Shown in pieces: positions 20,008 to 31,331 of a DNA stretch of 64,000 nt (positions are counted from its first letter, which is position 1; each line of letters starts with the position of its first letter). Position numbers and translations under genes: made by a program. Source of the DNA: Cubamyces lactineus (taxonomy: Eukaryota; Basidiomycota; Agaricomycetes; Polyporales; Polyporaceae); assembly GCA_022376465.1 (NCBI GenBank), contig JACDTU010000023.1:248001-312000 (forward strand), in the 5' to 3' direction. Under the pieces are notes generated by a model. The model did no database searches. It worked only from the letters and a program-made list of their open reading frames with translations, and had not been told where the DNA came from.

Positions 20008-23000
20008 TCAAGACAATTTAGCAAGAGGTCCGGGCTTGTCCGGGTAAGCTGCGTGGAAGTCCGAAACTAGCTCCTGGGCATGTCCGAGCTCCGTGGCCAA
20101 GATCCACGAAGTTTCTTCGTCCGTACCTTCGTAGCCTGCCCATCGGACTAGGTACAGGAGTTGACAACTCCGACGCCGGCGGTCAATCTTGGAGTCGAGG
20201 ATCTCCGAAATCTCGTACTCCGGTTCTCCGTCCACCAGGATCGGAGGTGGCGGAGTTTGGACGCGGCCGGGGATGGTGTTCGGAGTTGCAGGCTCGAGTT
20301 GTGAGACATGGAAAACGGGGTGTACCGCGCGCATAGAGTCCGGTAGTCGGAGGGTGAAGGAGTGAGTTCCGACCTGCGCGATGATAGTGAACGGACCTAA
20401 GAACTTCTCGGACAACTTTTTGGAGGGACGAGTAGTCCGGATGTGCTGAGCTCGGACATAGACCTGATCTCCGACCTTGAAGTCCGGCGCGGGTAGACGG
20501 TGTTTGTCCGCCTGTACTTGGTACCGGGCCTGGGCTTCGGCGATCTGCTGTCGGAGTTGGGTGTGAAGTTCGTCGAGGTCGACAGCGTAGTCGCGAGCTC
20601 GAGCGGAGGTGAGGTCCCGCTCGGGGTAGACGGAGATGGCGGGGTTGTAGCCCTTGTTCGCGAAGAACGGGGATATACCGGTAGTTGCGGACGGAGCATT
20701 GTTGTACGCGAACTCCGCCAAGGGAAGGAGTTGGGACCAGTTGTCCTGCTGGTAGTTCGAATAGATCCGGAGGTACTGCTCGAGGGTCTGGTTAACCCGC
20801 TCGGTTTGACCGTCGCCTTCCGGGTGGTAACCGGAGGTGAAGTGAAGGCGCATGTCGAGGGCCTTACCGAGGGAGCGGAAGAAGTGAGAGACGAACTCCG
20901 AGCCCCGGTCGGAGGTAACGTGCGAGGGAACTCCGTGCTTGGAGAACACATGGAGTACGAACAAGTCCGCTAACTCCGAGGCTGTAAGCGTGTCGTGGGT
21001 AGGGATGAATATACCTTGCTTAGTGAGCCTGTCGACTACCACCAAGATCGCGGTGTAGCCAGCGGAGTTCGGGAGTTGCTCGATGAGGTCCATGGAGATG
21101 GAGTTCCAGGGTCGCTCGGGGATCGGGAGTTGCTTCAAAGTACCGTAGGGGAGATGCCGGGGGACTTTAGCTCGCGCACAGGTAGTACAGGACTTACAAT
21201 AGTCCCGGACGAAGAGTCGAAGTCCGGGCCAGGTGTAGTCCCGCAGGACCAGGGCTTGCGTCTTGTTCTGTCCCCAGTGTCCGGCGGTAGGATGGTCGTG
21301 ACAAGCTCGGAGTACACGAAGGCGGAGGTCACCGGAGTTCGGGACATAGACTCGACCTGAGAGTCGGAGTAGTCCATCTTCATTGCGGGACCATCGGGAG
21401 TTGCCTTCGGAGGCGAGCTTGAGTGCAGCAGATAGTTCGGGGTCAGGAGTCGGGGTTGCTTGAGCGGACTTGATGTCCGAGAGGAGTTGTTCGGAGTCGA
21501 GGACGAAGGAAGCTCGGAGTACGGGGGGTCGGAGGTAGGTAGCCCGGAGGGACGCGGCGAGCTGCTCCTGGGTGAAAACCGGTCGGTAGTTGTGTGGGTT
21601 GACGACGGAGTAGTCACTGCCCCCCTCTTTTGGGTAGACGTCCCAACGGCGTGTCAGTGCGTCGGGCTTCGCTCCAAGCTTACCTGGCCGGAACCGGACT
21701 ACGAGGTTGAACTGCGAGAGGAACTCCGACCATCGGGCTTGACGGCGGGTCAGTAACTTCGTAGTCGCGAAGTATACCAAATTCTTGTGGTCCGTGACAA
21801 CGTCGATCGGGGTTGCCGAACCTTCGAGGTAGTGCCGCCAGGTCTTGAAACATTCGAAGATCGCGAGGAGTTCCTTGTCGTGGGTGTCGTAGTTCAACTC
21901 CGCGCCGGTCAAGGTGCGGGAGTGGAAGGCAATGGGGTGGAGTTCACCGGACTCGGTGGTAAGGGAGAGAATGCCGGCGATGGCGTAGTCCGAGGCGTCA
22001 GTCTCGACGGTGAGGGGTCGGTCGGGCATCCAGTGGTGTAGTACCGGAGCTGTCGTGAACGCCTTCTTGAGAGCGTTAAACGAACTCCGACATTCCTCGG
22101 AGAAGTGCCAAGGCACGGACTTGCGGGTTAAGCGGGTCAGCGGTAGTACGATCTCGGAGTAGTTTGGAATAAACCGTCGATAGAAGTTCGCGAACCCCAG
22201 GAACGACTGTATGTCGCGGACCTTCCGGGGTTCGGGCCAATCCAAGATCGCCTTAACCTTCGACTCCGCCATGGTGAGTCCGGTGGGAGAGAGGATGTAC
22301 CCGAGGTACTCGACGGAGTCGGTGTGGAACTCGCACTTGTCAGCGCGGGCATAAAGCCGGTGCTTGCGGAGTCGCCGGAGTACCTCTTTGACGTGCTTGC
22401 GGTGTTGCTCGGGGTTGTCGGAGTAGATGAGGATGTCGTCCAGGTAGACGATGACGCACACATCGAGCATGTCCGCGAAGATGTCATTGATGAACCGCTG
22501 GAAAGCAGCGGGCGCGTTAGAAAGTCCGAACGGCATGACTAACCATTCGAAAGACCCATAGCGGGTCCGAAACGCGGTCTTCCACTCATCTCCGGGAGCT
22601 ATGCGGACTAGGTTGTAGGCGTGACGGAGGTCGATTTTGGTATAGATCCGGGCCTTCCGCGGCGCGTCCAGCAAGTCCGAGACGAGAGGAAGGGGGTAGC
22701 GGTCCTTCCGGGTGATCTTATTCAAGCCCCGGTAGTCCACGCAAAGGCGAAGAGATCCGTCCTTCTTCTTGACGAAGAGGACGGGAGCTCCGCAGGGGGA
22801 GTTGGACGGACGTATGAACCCCGATCGGAGGTTGTTGTCGATGTACTCCCGAAGTGTGTCGAGCTCGAGTTTTGAGAGGGAGTAGATAGGTCCGAGTGGC
22901 GGAGTAGCCCCTTCTTCCAGGTCGATCTTTAGGTCGTAGGGGCGATGCTCCGGTAGGATGTCGGCCTTGGTCTTGCTGAAGACGTCCGCAAACTCGTGGT

Positions 23001-23826
23001 ACTCTTCCGGAACTCCGGTGAGGTCCGGGGGAGAGTCGGAGAGGGACGAACTTTGCGCAGTAGCCAAGTCCGGGGTAGACAGATTCAGGGTATAACTCGC
23101 GGACCCCGGGAGTTTGCAAGCTCGAGCGAAAGCAGCAGCGTTCACAAGAGAGATCTGGGGTACGGAGGTCGGAGTAGGAGAAGTCGGTAGTTCCAGAGTA
23201 GCCGGAGTAGATAGAGTACGCTCAGCCGGAGCTGGCGGGGGTACCATGGTGTCAGGAACAGGACGCGGCGGGGGTGCGGAACGGAATTGGATGCTGCGCT
23301 TCTTCCAGTCAATCAACGGATTGTAGGTGGAGAGCCAGCTGTATCCCAGAACGGCAGACACGGACTTGTCGAGCGGAGTAACATAGAAATCTATATTGAG
23401 GACTTCTCCAGATGGAAAATGTACGGGCAGGGTGGTAAACGAAGTAATCAGGTGGTTAGAAGTACCGTCAAAAAGCTGTAGACGGAGCGGGGTTACGGTG
23501 GTAGTTAGGAGTTGATACGTAGTCGCGAAATCGGAGTCGATGAAACAATGGGAGGAACCGGAGTCGATAAGGGCGCGGAACGGAGTTGGGATAGGATCGG
23601 AGTACAAGTCGAGGAAGAGTGCATGGGGGTTGGAAAGAGCGGACACGTTGAGCCTGAGGATCTCCGTACCGGAGGAGTCAACGCGGTCCTCACGGGGTAC
23701 GGAGTTCGGAGGACCGCGGACTAATTTTTTGTCTCCTTCGGGGCTGCAGCCGGAGCAGGCACAGCAGGAGCGGGGTTGGCCTGAGCGGCGCGACCCTTGG
23801 TCGCGGACGAGGTCTTCTTCGGACAA
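20008..23826 (-). CDS. Gypsy-A1 Pol (protease-RT-RNase H-integrase-chromodomain), intact
   Basis: The 1272-residue frame overlaps the end of gag in the -1 frame. The first ATG is at 23826, but translation most likely enters by -1 slippage at 23724-23730, making a Gag-Pol fusion. Domains: aspartic protease ALIDSG near residue 88; RT with YLDD at 461; RNase H with ETDASD; integrase zinc region (HPTAGHW... C-x2-C) near 842, then core motifs SMDLIEQLP, TSDRGSEF and ERVNQTLEQYL; C-terminal chromodomain about 1200-1265 (LYLVRWAGY). RT before integrase plus the chromodomain make it a chromovirus. No lesion seen. Confidence 0.94.
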   Translation of the reverse strand: MSEEDLVRDQGSRRSGQPRSCCACSGCSPEGDKKLVRGPPNSVPREDRVDSSGTEILRLNVSALSNPHALFLDLYSDPIPTPFRALIDSGSSHCFIDSDFATTYQLLTTTVTPLRLQLFDGTSNHLITSFTTLPVHFPSGEVLNIDFYVTPLDKSVSAVLGYSWLSTYNPLIDWKKRSIQFRSAPPPRPVPDTMVPPPAPAERTLSTPATLELPTSPTPTSVPQISLVNAAAFARACKLPGSASYTLNLSTPDLATAQSSSLSDSPPDLTGVPEEYHEFADVFSKTKADILPEHRPYDLKIDLEEGATPPLGPIYSLSKLELDTLREYIDNNLRSGFIRPSNSPCGAPVLFVKKKDGSLRLCVDYRGLNKITRKDRYPLPLVSDLLDAPRKARIYTKIDLRHAYNLVRIAPGDEWKTAFRTRYGSFEWLVMPFGLSNAPAAFQRFINDIFADMLDVCVIVYLDDILIYSDNPEQHRKHVKEVLRRLRKHRLYARADKCEFHTDSVEYLGYILSPTGLTMAESKVKAILDWPEPRKVRDIQSFLGFANFYRRFIPNYSEIVLPLTRLTRKSVPWHFSEECRSSFNALKKAFTTAPVLHHWMPDRPLTVETDASDYAIAGILSLTTESGELHPIAFHSRTLTGAELNYDTHDKELLAIFECFKTWRHYLEGSATPIDVVTDHKNLVYFATTKLLTRRQARWSEFLSQFNLVVRFRPGKLGAKPDALTRRWDVYPKEGGSDYSVVNPHNYRPVFTQEQLAASLRATYLRPPVLRASFVLDSEQLLSDIKSAQATPTPDPELSAALKLASEGNSRWSRNEDGLLRLSGRVYVPNSGDLRLRVLRACHDHPTAGHWGQNKTQALVLRDYTWPGLRLFVRDYCKSCTTCARAKVPRHLPYGTLKQLPIPERPWNSISMDLIEQLPNSAGYTAILVVVDRLTKQGIFIPTHDTLTASELADLFVLHVFSKHGVPSHVTSDRGSEFVSHFFRSLGKALDMRLHFTSGYHPEGDGQTERVNQTLEQYLRIYSNYQQDNWSQLLPLAEFAYNNAPSATTGISPFFANKGYNPAISVYPERDLTSARARDYAVDLDELHTQLRQQIAEAQARYQVQADKHRLPAPDFKVGDQVYVRAQHIRTTRPSKKLSEKFLGPFTIIAQVGTHSFTLRLPDSMRAVHPVFHVSQLEPATPNTIPGRVQTPPPPILVDGEPEYEISEILDSKIDRRRRSCQLLYLVRWAGYEGTDEETSWILATELGHAQELVSDFHAAYPDKPGPLAKLS

Positions 23827-25190
23827 GCACTCGCGGTATGACCAGCTCCGCCGCAGAAGAGACAGAGATTGTTGGCGAAACGGCGTTGACGCTCCTCGGG
23901 GGTGAGCTTTCCGTCCTTACCGAGCTTGTCGGCGTACGTCTTGGCCGGGGTCTTCGGAGTCTTAGGGGACTTCGACGAAGTACCGGAATTGCCGGACTTG
24001 GACGGGGTAGACGAGGAGGCCTGTCCGGAGTTGTTACCTCCGGACTTGTTGCCGGAGTTGGAAGACTTGGAGTCGGAGGTCGACTTGCTGCCGGACTTCG
24101 AAGGTCCGGACTTGCACGAGACCTCGGCCTTGCGCTCCCAGTAGCGGTTGTCGATCGACTGCGCGAGGTCGTGGAGGGCCACCAGGGTCTCAGGCTTGCC
24201 AACCTCGGAGATGCGGTCTTTGAGACGGTTCGGAAGTCCGTCGTAGAACCGGTACCGGAGCGGAGCATTACCCCAGCGGACTTGAGTAGCGAGGCGAGTG
24301 AACTGAGTGATGTACTTAGCTATCCGCTGGTTGTCGCCCATCCGGAGGTTCATCAGCTCGTGCTCCGCAGCTCCGGAGGCGTCGTAGGGGCCGAAGTTCA
24401 CTCGGAGTTCCTCCTGGAAGTGGTCGTAGGATGTGAGGAAGATGGGGGGGTTGTCCGAGTCGCCTTTGAGGAGGTAGGGCTCGAACCACTGTAGCGCGGT
24501 GCCCTTGAGGAAGGAGATGGCGTAGGTTACCTTCTTCTCGTCGGAGTCGAAGGTTCGGGGTCGGGCCTTGAAGACAAGTTCCAACTGCGTGAAGAAAGAC
24601 CGGAGTTTGTTGGGGTTGGACCCGTCGAACTGGTCCGGCTCGCGGACATTGTGCCGCTCGTTGCTCGAAGGTTGGGTAATTGCCAGAGTTGGAGCGGTAG
24701 TACGTTTGAGGGTACGCGCGATGAGGGAGATCGCGGTCGCTAGTTGCGACTGAACTCAGTCTTCGGAGTCGGAGGAGTCCGAGCTTGAGCTAGTGTCGTC
24801 GTCTCCCGGCCCTTGTGGGTCGTTGTCCGGAGGACCTGGCGGTCCTGGAGGGCCCGGCGGACCTGGAGGACTAGGCGGACCTGGAGGCCCGCGGCTCAGA
24901 CCTAAAGGCTGATCCTCGGAGAACGGGTTCCCCGGAGATGGCTCTTGGGGTACCTGCGAGGCAGTCGCGGTAGAGATGACCAAAGGCTGAGGCGGGTCAC
25001 CTTCGTCATCCCCATCGGAGGACGCTTCGACGATTGTTCGAGCGAACTGCCCGCGGCGGCTCGGAGTAGCTTCTTCTTGCATCGCTAAGTCGCCTCGGCG
25101 AGCTGTCCAGCCACTCCAGTTCTCGGCGGGGTCTTCTTGCTCTAGGGCGCGAGATTGAGTCTGAGTGTGGACTACGGTTCGAGTGGACAT
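23721..25190 (-). pseudogene. Gypsy-A1 Gag, one nonsense codon
   Basis: The ATG at 25190 lies 32 bp inside the 5' LTR. The first 144 codons (acidic, with a Gly-Pro-Pro repeat) end at TGA 24758-24756, where copy 2 has CGA in the same frame; the frame then stays open to TAG 23723-23721. The product is a capsid/nucleocapsid precursor with a retrotransposon-gag domain (WFEPYLL, YDHFQEELRVNFG) and an intact zinc knuckle, CLFCGGAGHTASAC, near the C-terminus. A single C-to-T change at a CpG accounts for the defect. Confidence 0.88.
23724..23730 (-). promoter_or_regulatory. -1 frameshift site, Gypsy-A1
   Basis: Read on the minus strand, the heptamer A AAA AAT is in register with gag and directly followed by the gag stop TAG. 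Slipping -1 reads AAA AAA TTA and enters the pol frame. The site is identical in copy 2 (51883-51889). Confidence 0.75.
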
Positions 25191-25208
25191 ATTGAGTGAA
25201 ACCCGGTG

Positions 25209-25219
25209 AATTCAGAAAT
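25209..25219 (-). other. Gypsy-A1 self-primer site, two substitutions
   Basis: Minus strand reads ATTTCTGAATT where copy 2 has ATTTCCGAACT, the perfect complement of its own predicted transcript start. Two C-to-T changes weaken priming here. Confidence 0.6.
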
Positions 25220-25221
25220 AC

Positions 25222-25917
25222 TGTTAGGACCGTGCCGTCCGGGGGTACAACTCCGGTGGTCAGGACTTGGACGGAGTTCGGGGTCGGAGTACGACCGGAG
25301 GTCGGACTAGCACTGTTGTGAGGACTTTCGCGAAACTATTAGTAACGCACGGGTTCCGACTCGGTGTCCTCTATTTGCGGACTATGGAGTACGGACTTGA
25401 TGGGACGGAGGTCGGACTTGGGAACGGGGTTGGGTCAAAGGGGTTTGGTAGGAAGGGAACAAAGGTTGGTCGGACTAGGGGGTCGGGGTTGAGTGTCGGA
25501 CTATGAGTTGAGCCAGTATAACGAGGTTAACGAGATTTCCGAACTGAGTAGCTACTACATTCCGGGGCAGTATTTATACTAAGTTGGAAACCCGATAGAA
25601 ACAATAAGAGATGTACGTGATAGGAAGGAGTAGAACGAAAGTAAAAAGTAACTTGCCAAGGGTAAGATAACGTAGATAGCTCAGTAAGCAAAAGCCTCAT
25701 GTAGGTAGCGCCATGAGGGGTTATCTGAGACATGTAAGTCATGGGGTCGGGGGAAGTCCGAAGTACGGAGTACGAAGTGCGGAGTACGGAGAACGGAGTC
25801 GGGGGTACGGGGTACGGAAGAACGGAGTACGGAGGAACGGAGTACGTAACGCGGAGTAAGGAGCGGAGTACGGGGGTTTGGGGATCAGACTTCGGGGTTA
25901 CAGCACGGAGCGTAACA
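25222..25917 (-). repeat. Gypsy-A1 5' LTR (696 bp)
   Basis: Same ends as 17607-18299, but with several substitutions and a 3-bp length difference, more divergence than between the LTRs of copy 2. The right edge joins the inverted-repeat-type element at 25918. Confidence 0.92.
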
Positions 25918-26084
25918 GCCTAGGGTCGCATTTTTTGGTTATTTTCCCTGCACTATTGCATCACTATGCACACAGAGATGTACTATGGCATATACATACA
26001 TGCTATGTATATTTTTGGCCCAACAGGGTGCCCTAATAGGGCCCCAGAAGAGGAGGGCAGGGAGGTGTTGAATATGCCTGCCCT

Positions 26085-26230
26085 ATTTGGACGCAAAAAA
26101 GCGCCCAAAAAGCGCCCAAATAGGAGCCCAAAAAGCGCCCAGATAACAACCCAAAAAGCGCCCAGATAACAACCCAAAAAGCGCCCAAAAGCGTTGAAGA
26201 AGCGCCCAAATAGGAGCCCAAAAAGCGCTA
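26085..26230. repeat. AAAAAGCGCCC repeats
   Basis: About ten imperfect copies of AAAAAGCGCCCA(A/G)ATA. Long open frames here arise from the repeat and are not genes. Confidence 0.7.
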
Positions 26231-26279
26231 GACAGTGTCCAGATAGTAGTTGTAATACAAAAGTGGCATCTACAAAGTG

Positions 26280-26960
26280 GCCACGTCCATATACAATCCA
26301 GCTAAATGTGGGCAGATTGTATATCAGAGGCATGTACAAAACTGCCACATTCATATACAATCCAGCTATTGTAGATCAGACGTGGGCTGATTGTATATCA
26401 GAGGCATATACAAAACTGCCACGTCCATATACAATCAAGCTAAATGTGGGCAGATTGTATATCAGAGGCATATACAATACTGCCACATTCATATACAAAA
26501 CTGCCACATTCATATACAAAACTGCCACGTTCATATACAAAACTGCCACGTTCATATACAAAACTGCCACGTTCATATACAAAACTGCCACGTTCATATA
26601 CAAAACTGCCACATTCATATACAATCCAGCTATTGTAGATCAGACGTGGGCTGATTGTATATCAGAGGCATTTACAAAACTGCCACGTCCATCTACAATC
26701 AAGCTAAACGTGGGCAGATTGTATATCAGAGGCATGTACAAAGCACCCACGTCCATCTACAATCCAGCTATTGACATCTACAAACTGCCCACGTTCATCT
26801 ACAATCCAGCTTTTGTACATCAGACGTGGGCAGATTGTATATCAGAGGCATGTACAAAGCACCCACGTCCATCTACAATTCAGCTATTGTACATTGGACG
26901 TGGGTGGATTGTGTATCACAGGGATATACAAACCGCCCACATCCATGTACGATCCAGCTA
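26280..26960. repeat. 21-bp subterminal minisatellite
   Basis: The unit CATATACAAAACTGCCACGTT (21 bp, shown as 20 here: CATATACAAAACTGCCACGT) runs in tandem at about 26480-26615. It is interspersed with blocks containing GACGTGGGC and GATTGTATATCAGAGGCAT. Period and composite design match the arrays at 9110-9495 and 11420-12375, although the sequence differs. Confidence 0.8.
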
Positions 26961-27182
26961 TTGTGTATCATACGTGGGGGCATTATTCATGCATCTCATT
27001 TACAAATGTGGCACAATTGTTATTACACTACTACAAAAGCCCCACTCCCATTGAAAATCCATAGTGTCATTGATTCTCAATGAGGTGGGCCATTTGTATT
27101 TGTATATCGAGTTGGCAGGTCTTCCACGAGAATTTCCCCACCTACGTGGGCAGTTGTTAACAATCCGTGGTGACCACTAGTG

Positions 27183-30058
27183 AAGAAATGGAATGAGTAT
27201 AACAGCGTCCTCATCACCGCTGCTGGTCTACCTCGTGAACACGCCCAGAAGGAGTACAACATTCACTTCTTAACCACGTCGAACATCGCGCCCCCGCTTG
27301 AAATGATAGACGGAGTAGTGCATCAACTCCTGTGGGTGTCACAAAATTAACCGTATGTTTACGTTGACCACTGATGTTCTTTTGGGCAGAACAGCGCAGA
27401 AGGATCTGGGCATGGGACTGCGTCCTCAACGAACCCATTCTGGTCTTACCCAGTGTACTCGCGCTGCTCGGCGCTAACCCGATGCAAAGTGAGTTCGCGT
27501 GCCACATAGGGCTCCAGGCAAAGTTTTTTTGCCAGAATTGCTGAGTGAAGGGCCGCGATGTCGCGGAGGAGCGAGGGTCAGGTTATGCCGCTGCAGATGA
27601 TGCTGCGAGCGTTGCCTCAGAGGAGTCTACAGGGGCAGCTTCGTCGTTCGCCCCCCTTGGTCAAGAATCCGAAGGCGGCGTGGCGGGTTATCCCTCTGAC
27701 GGAGGCTCAGACGGTGCTTCCAGCGCACCCGACGAGCCTGTGGGAAAGGATAAGAAGAGAGGCTGGGCTAAGAGAGCTCTAGAGAGCATGGCCGATATGG
27801 CCAGCCGAGTGTCAGCTTTCTTGAAGGTACGGCATGGGGCTCTTAGCACCTATGGGGCTTATCGCTTACTGACAATGCCTGTACAGCTAGGCACACTACG
27901 TAACAAGCATGAGACAGCAGAGAAGCTGCAGAGCTACTTCACTCTAGCTGCCGTTCCAGGGACCAAGACGAAGATTAGGGACGAGCGAACAAATACAGGT
28001 ATCAAGGACACGCCGCAGCTCGCCCACCTCGAGAACCTCTTCCGGTCGTACAAGAACAAACGGGGCTACACGGCCAAACAGGCTGCACTGTCTACTGCTA
28101 TGGCAGAACTTCCCGATACGACTATCAACCCTATCTGGCGAATACAAGGTACACATTTGTCCTCATGAGCTCAAGAGATACATACTGCTGACCCTGCGTA
28201 ATACCGCCAGAGCTTGATGCACACCAAGACACACCGGTGGAGGTACTTCACGTGGTACTCCTCGGGTTTGTCAAGTACTTTTGGCGCCATCTTGTTCAGG
28301 GTCAGTTGAAGAACAAGAACACCTTGAAGGACCTTCTTGCTACACATTTATCATCCTTGGACGTCACCGGGCTAGGCATTTCCCCTCTTGCTGGTAAGAC
28401 ACTCGTACAGTACGCCGGCTCACTTACTGGGCGGGATTTTCGTGTGATCACTCAAGTTGCACCATTTGTCATCTATGACATGGTCTCGGATGAATGTTAT
28501 AAGGCCTGGGTTGCACTCGCTTGCCTGGTTCCGCTCATATGGCAGCCTCACATCGATAATGTCGCTGAGCACCTAGTAAGTGGACTGCCTGTACCGCTGT
28601 TCTACGCTCATTTGCTGCGGATCTTCGTAGGCTTTACTCAAGAAAGAGATCAACTACTTTCTCTTGTCCACAGCGAGTTGGTCCATTCGCTGATTCAACA
28701 AGCCCAAGTTTCACATCATCCTCCACCTTGTCAAACATGTCCGCCGCTTCGGGCCAGCTGGACTCTTCGCGACTGAAGCATTCGAGTTGTTCAATGCAGT
28801 CATACGCATGAAGAGTGTTCATTCCAATCATCAGGCTCCGTCGCGCGACATCGCGCGAGCATTCGCACAATCAAACCGCATTTGTCACCTCTTGAGCGGC
28901 AGATACTTTATGCACGAAGACACCCTCCCGCCAAACCTGCCCAGCAACACTGATGAGCTGGGAACATCGACACCTGCATGTGTGCCATTCTCATTTGATT
29001 GTTCACGCTGGCGAACTGTTGGTGCTGGTCCTCTGAGCCTGGTGCCTGACCATAGTACTGTCACTAGATACCTGGGCTTTCCAACCACGTCGTTACATCG
29101 AGGTAAGTGGCTTTACGGACAATACTATTTCTGCGAGTCTGATGATGTCGTAACCAGGAAAACGCGTGATTCTTGTACATGGGCCAAGGGAGAAGCGCAG
29201 CTGCTCGCCAATCTCCGTATGGGGAAGTAGCTCCCAAATCTGGTGGAGCCGTATGGCGCGAGGCACTTCAAAATTTGTCAGGATGTCATTCTCACCAATG
29301 GTGACAAGTGTACGCTTGGGAGTACTGTGGTTGCAAGGGCGTCTCAGAGCTTTGGTCAGACGTTTATCGGCCACATCGATGAGATCCTCACGCCTCTTGG
29401 ATCAATTTTTAACCTCAACCGGCAGGCCGACCGTGTTCTCCTACAAGTCGCGCACAAATCATGCCCAGCGGGGGAGTACGGCATGCCATATGTTGTTTTG
29501 CAGGCACAGCGGGCCCTAGTTCCAGTGCAGGTAAGGATGCGAAATAAGATTGATGGTTTCTTGATTGACTTACTTGACCAGGAGGTGCTCTGTACTGTGA
29601 ACGTACAGCATGACTGTCGCACGCACCAATGTGCTGCAACAGGGATGATACAGGTACACCAAAAGCGCGTACTTACCAGTCAGATGAAGGCAGTGGTAGT
29701 ACACCAGAAACCGACAGATGGCGTCATTCTGAATATCGCACAAATGCGCAATGCACGCCATCTTCAACGCCATTGCCCTCGCGCTCCTGTTCTCGACGCT
29801 GGCCATGTGGTAATGACGGGAGTTGCGAAGGAGGTTGACCTTCAGAAGTGCAGTCCCGCGCAGCCCGCAGATTCATTCGATATGACTTCAAATGGTCGAG
29901 CCGCTGCTATCAATGGGCATAACAGCCGTGGCTCAGGGCATGGGGGTCGCGGTGCTCGTAAAGGACATCGCAGCGCTCGGGAAGGTCAAATGGTCCATGG
30001 AGGAAGGGGAGGTATGAGGGGTGGCGACATGCGCAGTCATCTACCTAGCATAGCATAG
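27183..30058 (+). pseudogene. Plavaka-like transposase gene, decayed
   Basis: Recognisable blocks follow in order: KKWNEYN near the start; ILVLPSVLALLGANPMQSEF and HIGLQAKFFC (about 27430-27540); an S/E/G-rich insert with the segment LESMADMASRVSAFL; DTPVEVLHVVLLGFVKYFW with GLGISPLAGKTLVQYAG and TGRDFRV (28225-28580); FNKPKFHIILHL and KSVHSNHQAPSRDIARAF (28690-28870); and a Gly/Arg-rich tail ending at 30058. Several introns are implied, for example GTAAGT at 28576. TGA at 27542-27544 and 28691-28693 sit where the family has Trp. The gene starts exactly at the end of the inverted-repeat element. I know this family from mushroom genomes; the Plavaka name is from memory. Confidence 0.65.
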
Positions 30059-30390
30059 AATTTATGGATCATCTGAGAGTCCCATTCATGATGTGAAGTC
30101 TTAGGGATATTGCAGAGACGAAGCAGTAAACAAGCAAGAGCCGCGCACTTCAAGGACAATGCATGTTCAGTGACTTTGATGGGAACCCACGGTGTGGAAC
30201 TGTGGGCGCCTGTGGTATCACTGGCAATGGTTCACGCCTCGTTCTTTGTTTCTCATTCACTTGGATCTCCCCTCATGTCCTGAATACAACACTGTACTGG
30301 CTATCAATCTATGGAATAGGAAGCCCCACAGCTTTGAGCGCTGCCATCAACTCTTCGTTGACTGCCAGCAGCTCTTTGTACTGTAGCAAC
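30059..30390. other. No gene recognised
   Basis: Unremarkable sequence between the Plavaka-like pseudogene and the left inverted arm. The edge at 30390/30391 is sharp. Confidence 0.5.
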
Positions 30391-31114
30391 TGTTATGACG
30401 AGCCTAGATTGGTCACGCGGTGGCTGAGCTAGGGGTCACGTCGCCTCGAAGGGTAACGAAGAGGCGAGTCAGGGATTAGAGATCTTCTGAGAAGAGGCGA
30501 GTCGGGGTTCAGTGAATAGGCAATAGATAACCAGATCGAGCTGAGGTTCTTCAAAGAAGATCCTCGGCTTATATATACATGGCCGAGACTAATAATAGAT
30601 TGGATTGGTAAGCGAATGTTCAGTATGGCTAAGTATAGCTGGGGCTGACTGTACATGGGAATAGGGGTGACGAATCGTGAGAATAACTGATGTGGCACTG
30701 ACGTGGTATGGGAGAATGGAGCTAAGTATACAACACATGAGTAAGCCGCAGCAGGCTCGGCCTCCAGAGCGTAAGCACGATACATAAGCATAGGACAAGT
30801 CACGAGACCAAGACGTAACCGTAACAGTGGCCGTGTCATGCACCGTCGTAACAGTAGTCAGCACTAGATGAACCTAGTACCACTGTGGCAGTGCTGCTGT
30901 GCACTGCTGGCGGCTACGCAGAAGCGACTGTGCACCCCTATATGGTAAGTATAGAGTAAGTGCTAGAAAGTCCTAGCTGAGACAAGAACGTTTCTGTCCT
31001 AAAGAACCATAGCTAAAATCCTAGAGCTCGCCATATCCGTATCGTACAGAGAACGTAGCACAAGTCCATGACTAATGGTAAAGTTCGTAAACAGCCTATT
31101 GTACATTCATAACA
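30391..31114 (-). repeat. Gypsy-C-type LTR (724 bp), left arm
   Basis: Element-sense ends are TGTTATGAATG and GGCTCGTCATAACA. It is the mirror copy of 44425-45148 and is homologous, at lower identity, to the Gypsy-B LTR start TGTTACAAATG. No internal retrotransposon sequence follows on its left side. Confidence 0.85.
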
Positions 31115-31148
31115 TCAGCTCCCCCTCAGCTGAAGGTTGTCCTCGACC

Positions 31149-31331
31149 TCAGAGGTCCAATATAGCGTTAGAGTTTCTCTCAACAACCTCTGGGCGATAA
31201 ACGTCCAAAGAGATGTTGATGAGATCAGCTTCGTTACCCACTACCTGAATACGGTCCCACAGCGTACAGCAGCTGTTGTACCCGAATATTGTAACAAACC
31301 GGTAATCAGCCATGACGCCGTTACAATACAA
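31149..31331 (-). pseudogene. ORF4-family C-terminal remnant (left arm)
   Basis: Sixty codons ending LDVYRPEVVERN..., matching the C-terminus of Gypsy-B ORF4 (SLDVFRPEVVERN). It stops just before the polypurine tract, the same position relative to the LTR as in Gypsy-B. The rest of the ORF is missing. Confidence 0.65.

Larger units (their letters stand above)
17607..25917 (-). mobile_element. Gypsy-A copy 1, chromovirus with antisense gene
   Basis: Element orientation is minus: 5' LTR 25222-25917, gag, pol, convergent antisense gene, polypurine tract, 3' LTR 17607-18299. The bases outside the two LTRs are GACAT and GCCTA, so there is no target duplication. The left flank is unrelated DNA, while the right flank is an inverted-repeat element. 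The copy therefore looks recombined or has lost sequence on one side. Pol is intact; gag has one nonsense codon and the primer-binding site has two changes relative to copy 2. Confidence 0.88.
25918..27182. mobile_element. Partial inverted-repeat DNA element related to 8957-12537
   Basis: It opens with CCTAGGGTCGCATTTTTT and a segment ending GGTGTTGAATATGCCTG, both matching the interior of the 8957-12537 element (about 11270-11440). It closes with GTTAACAAT..GTGGTGACCACTAGTG, the same terminal sequence. The other half is missing at the junction with the Gypsy-A1 LTR. A 21-bp minisatellite fills the middle. No coding capacity. Confidence 0.75.

Noticed and set aside
26085..27054. Repeat-coded open frames of up to 286 codons
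   Set aside because: Generated by the AAAAAGCGCCC and 21-bp repeats; mirrored frames exist on both strands.
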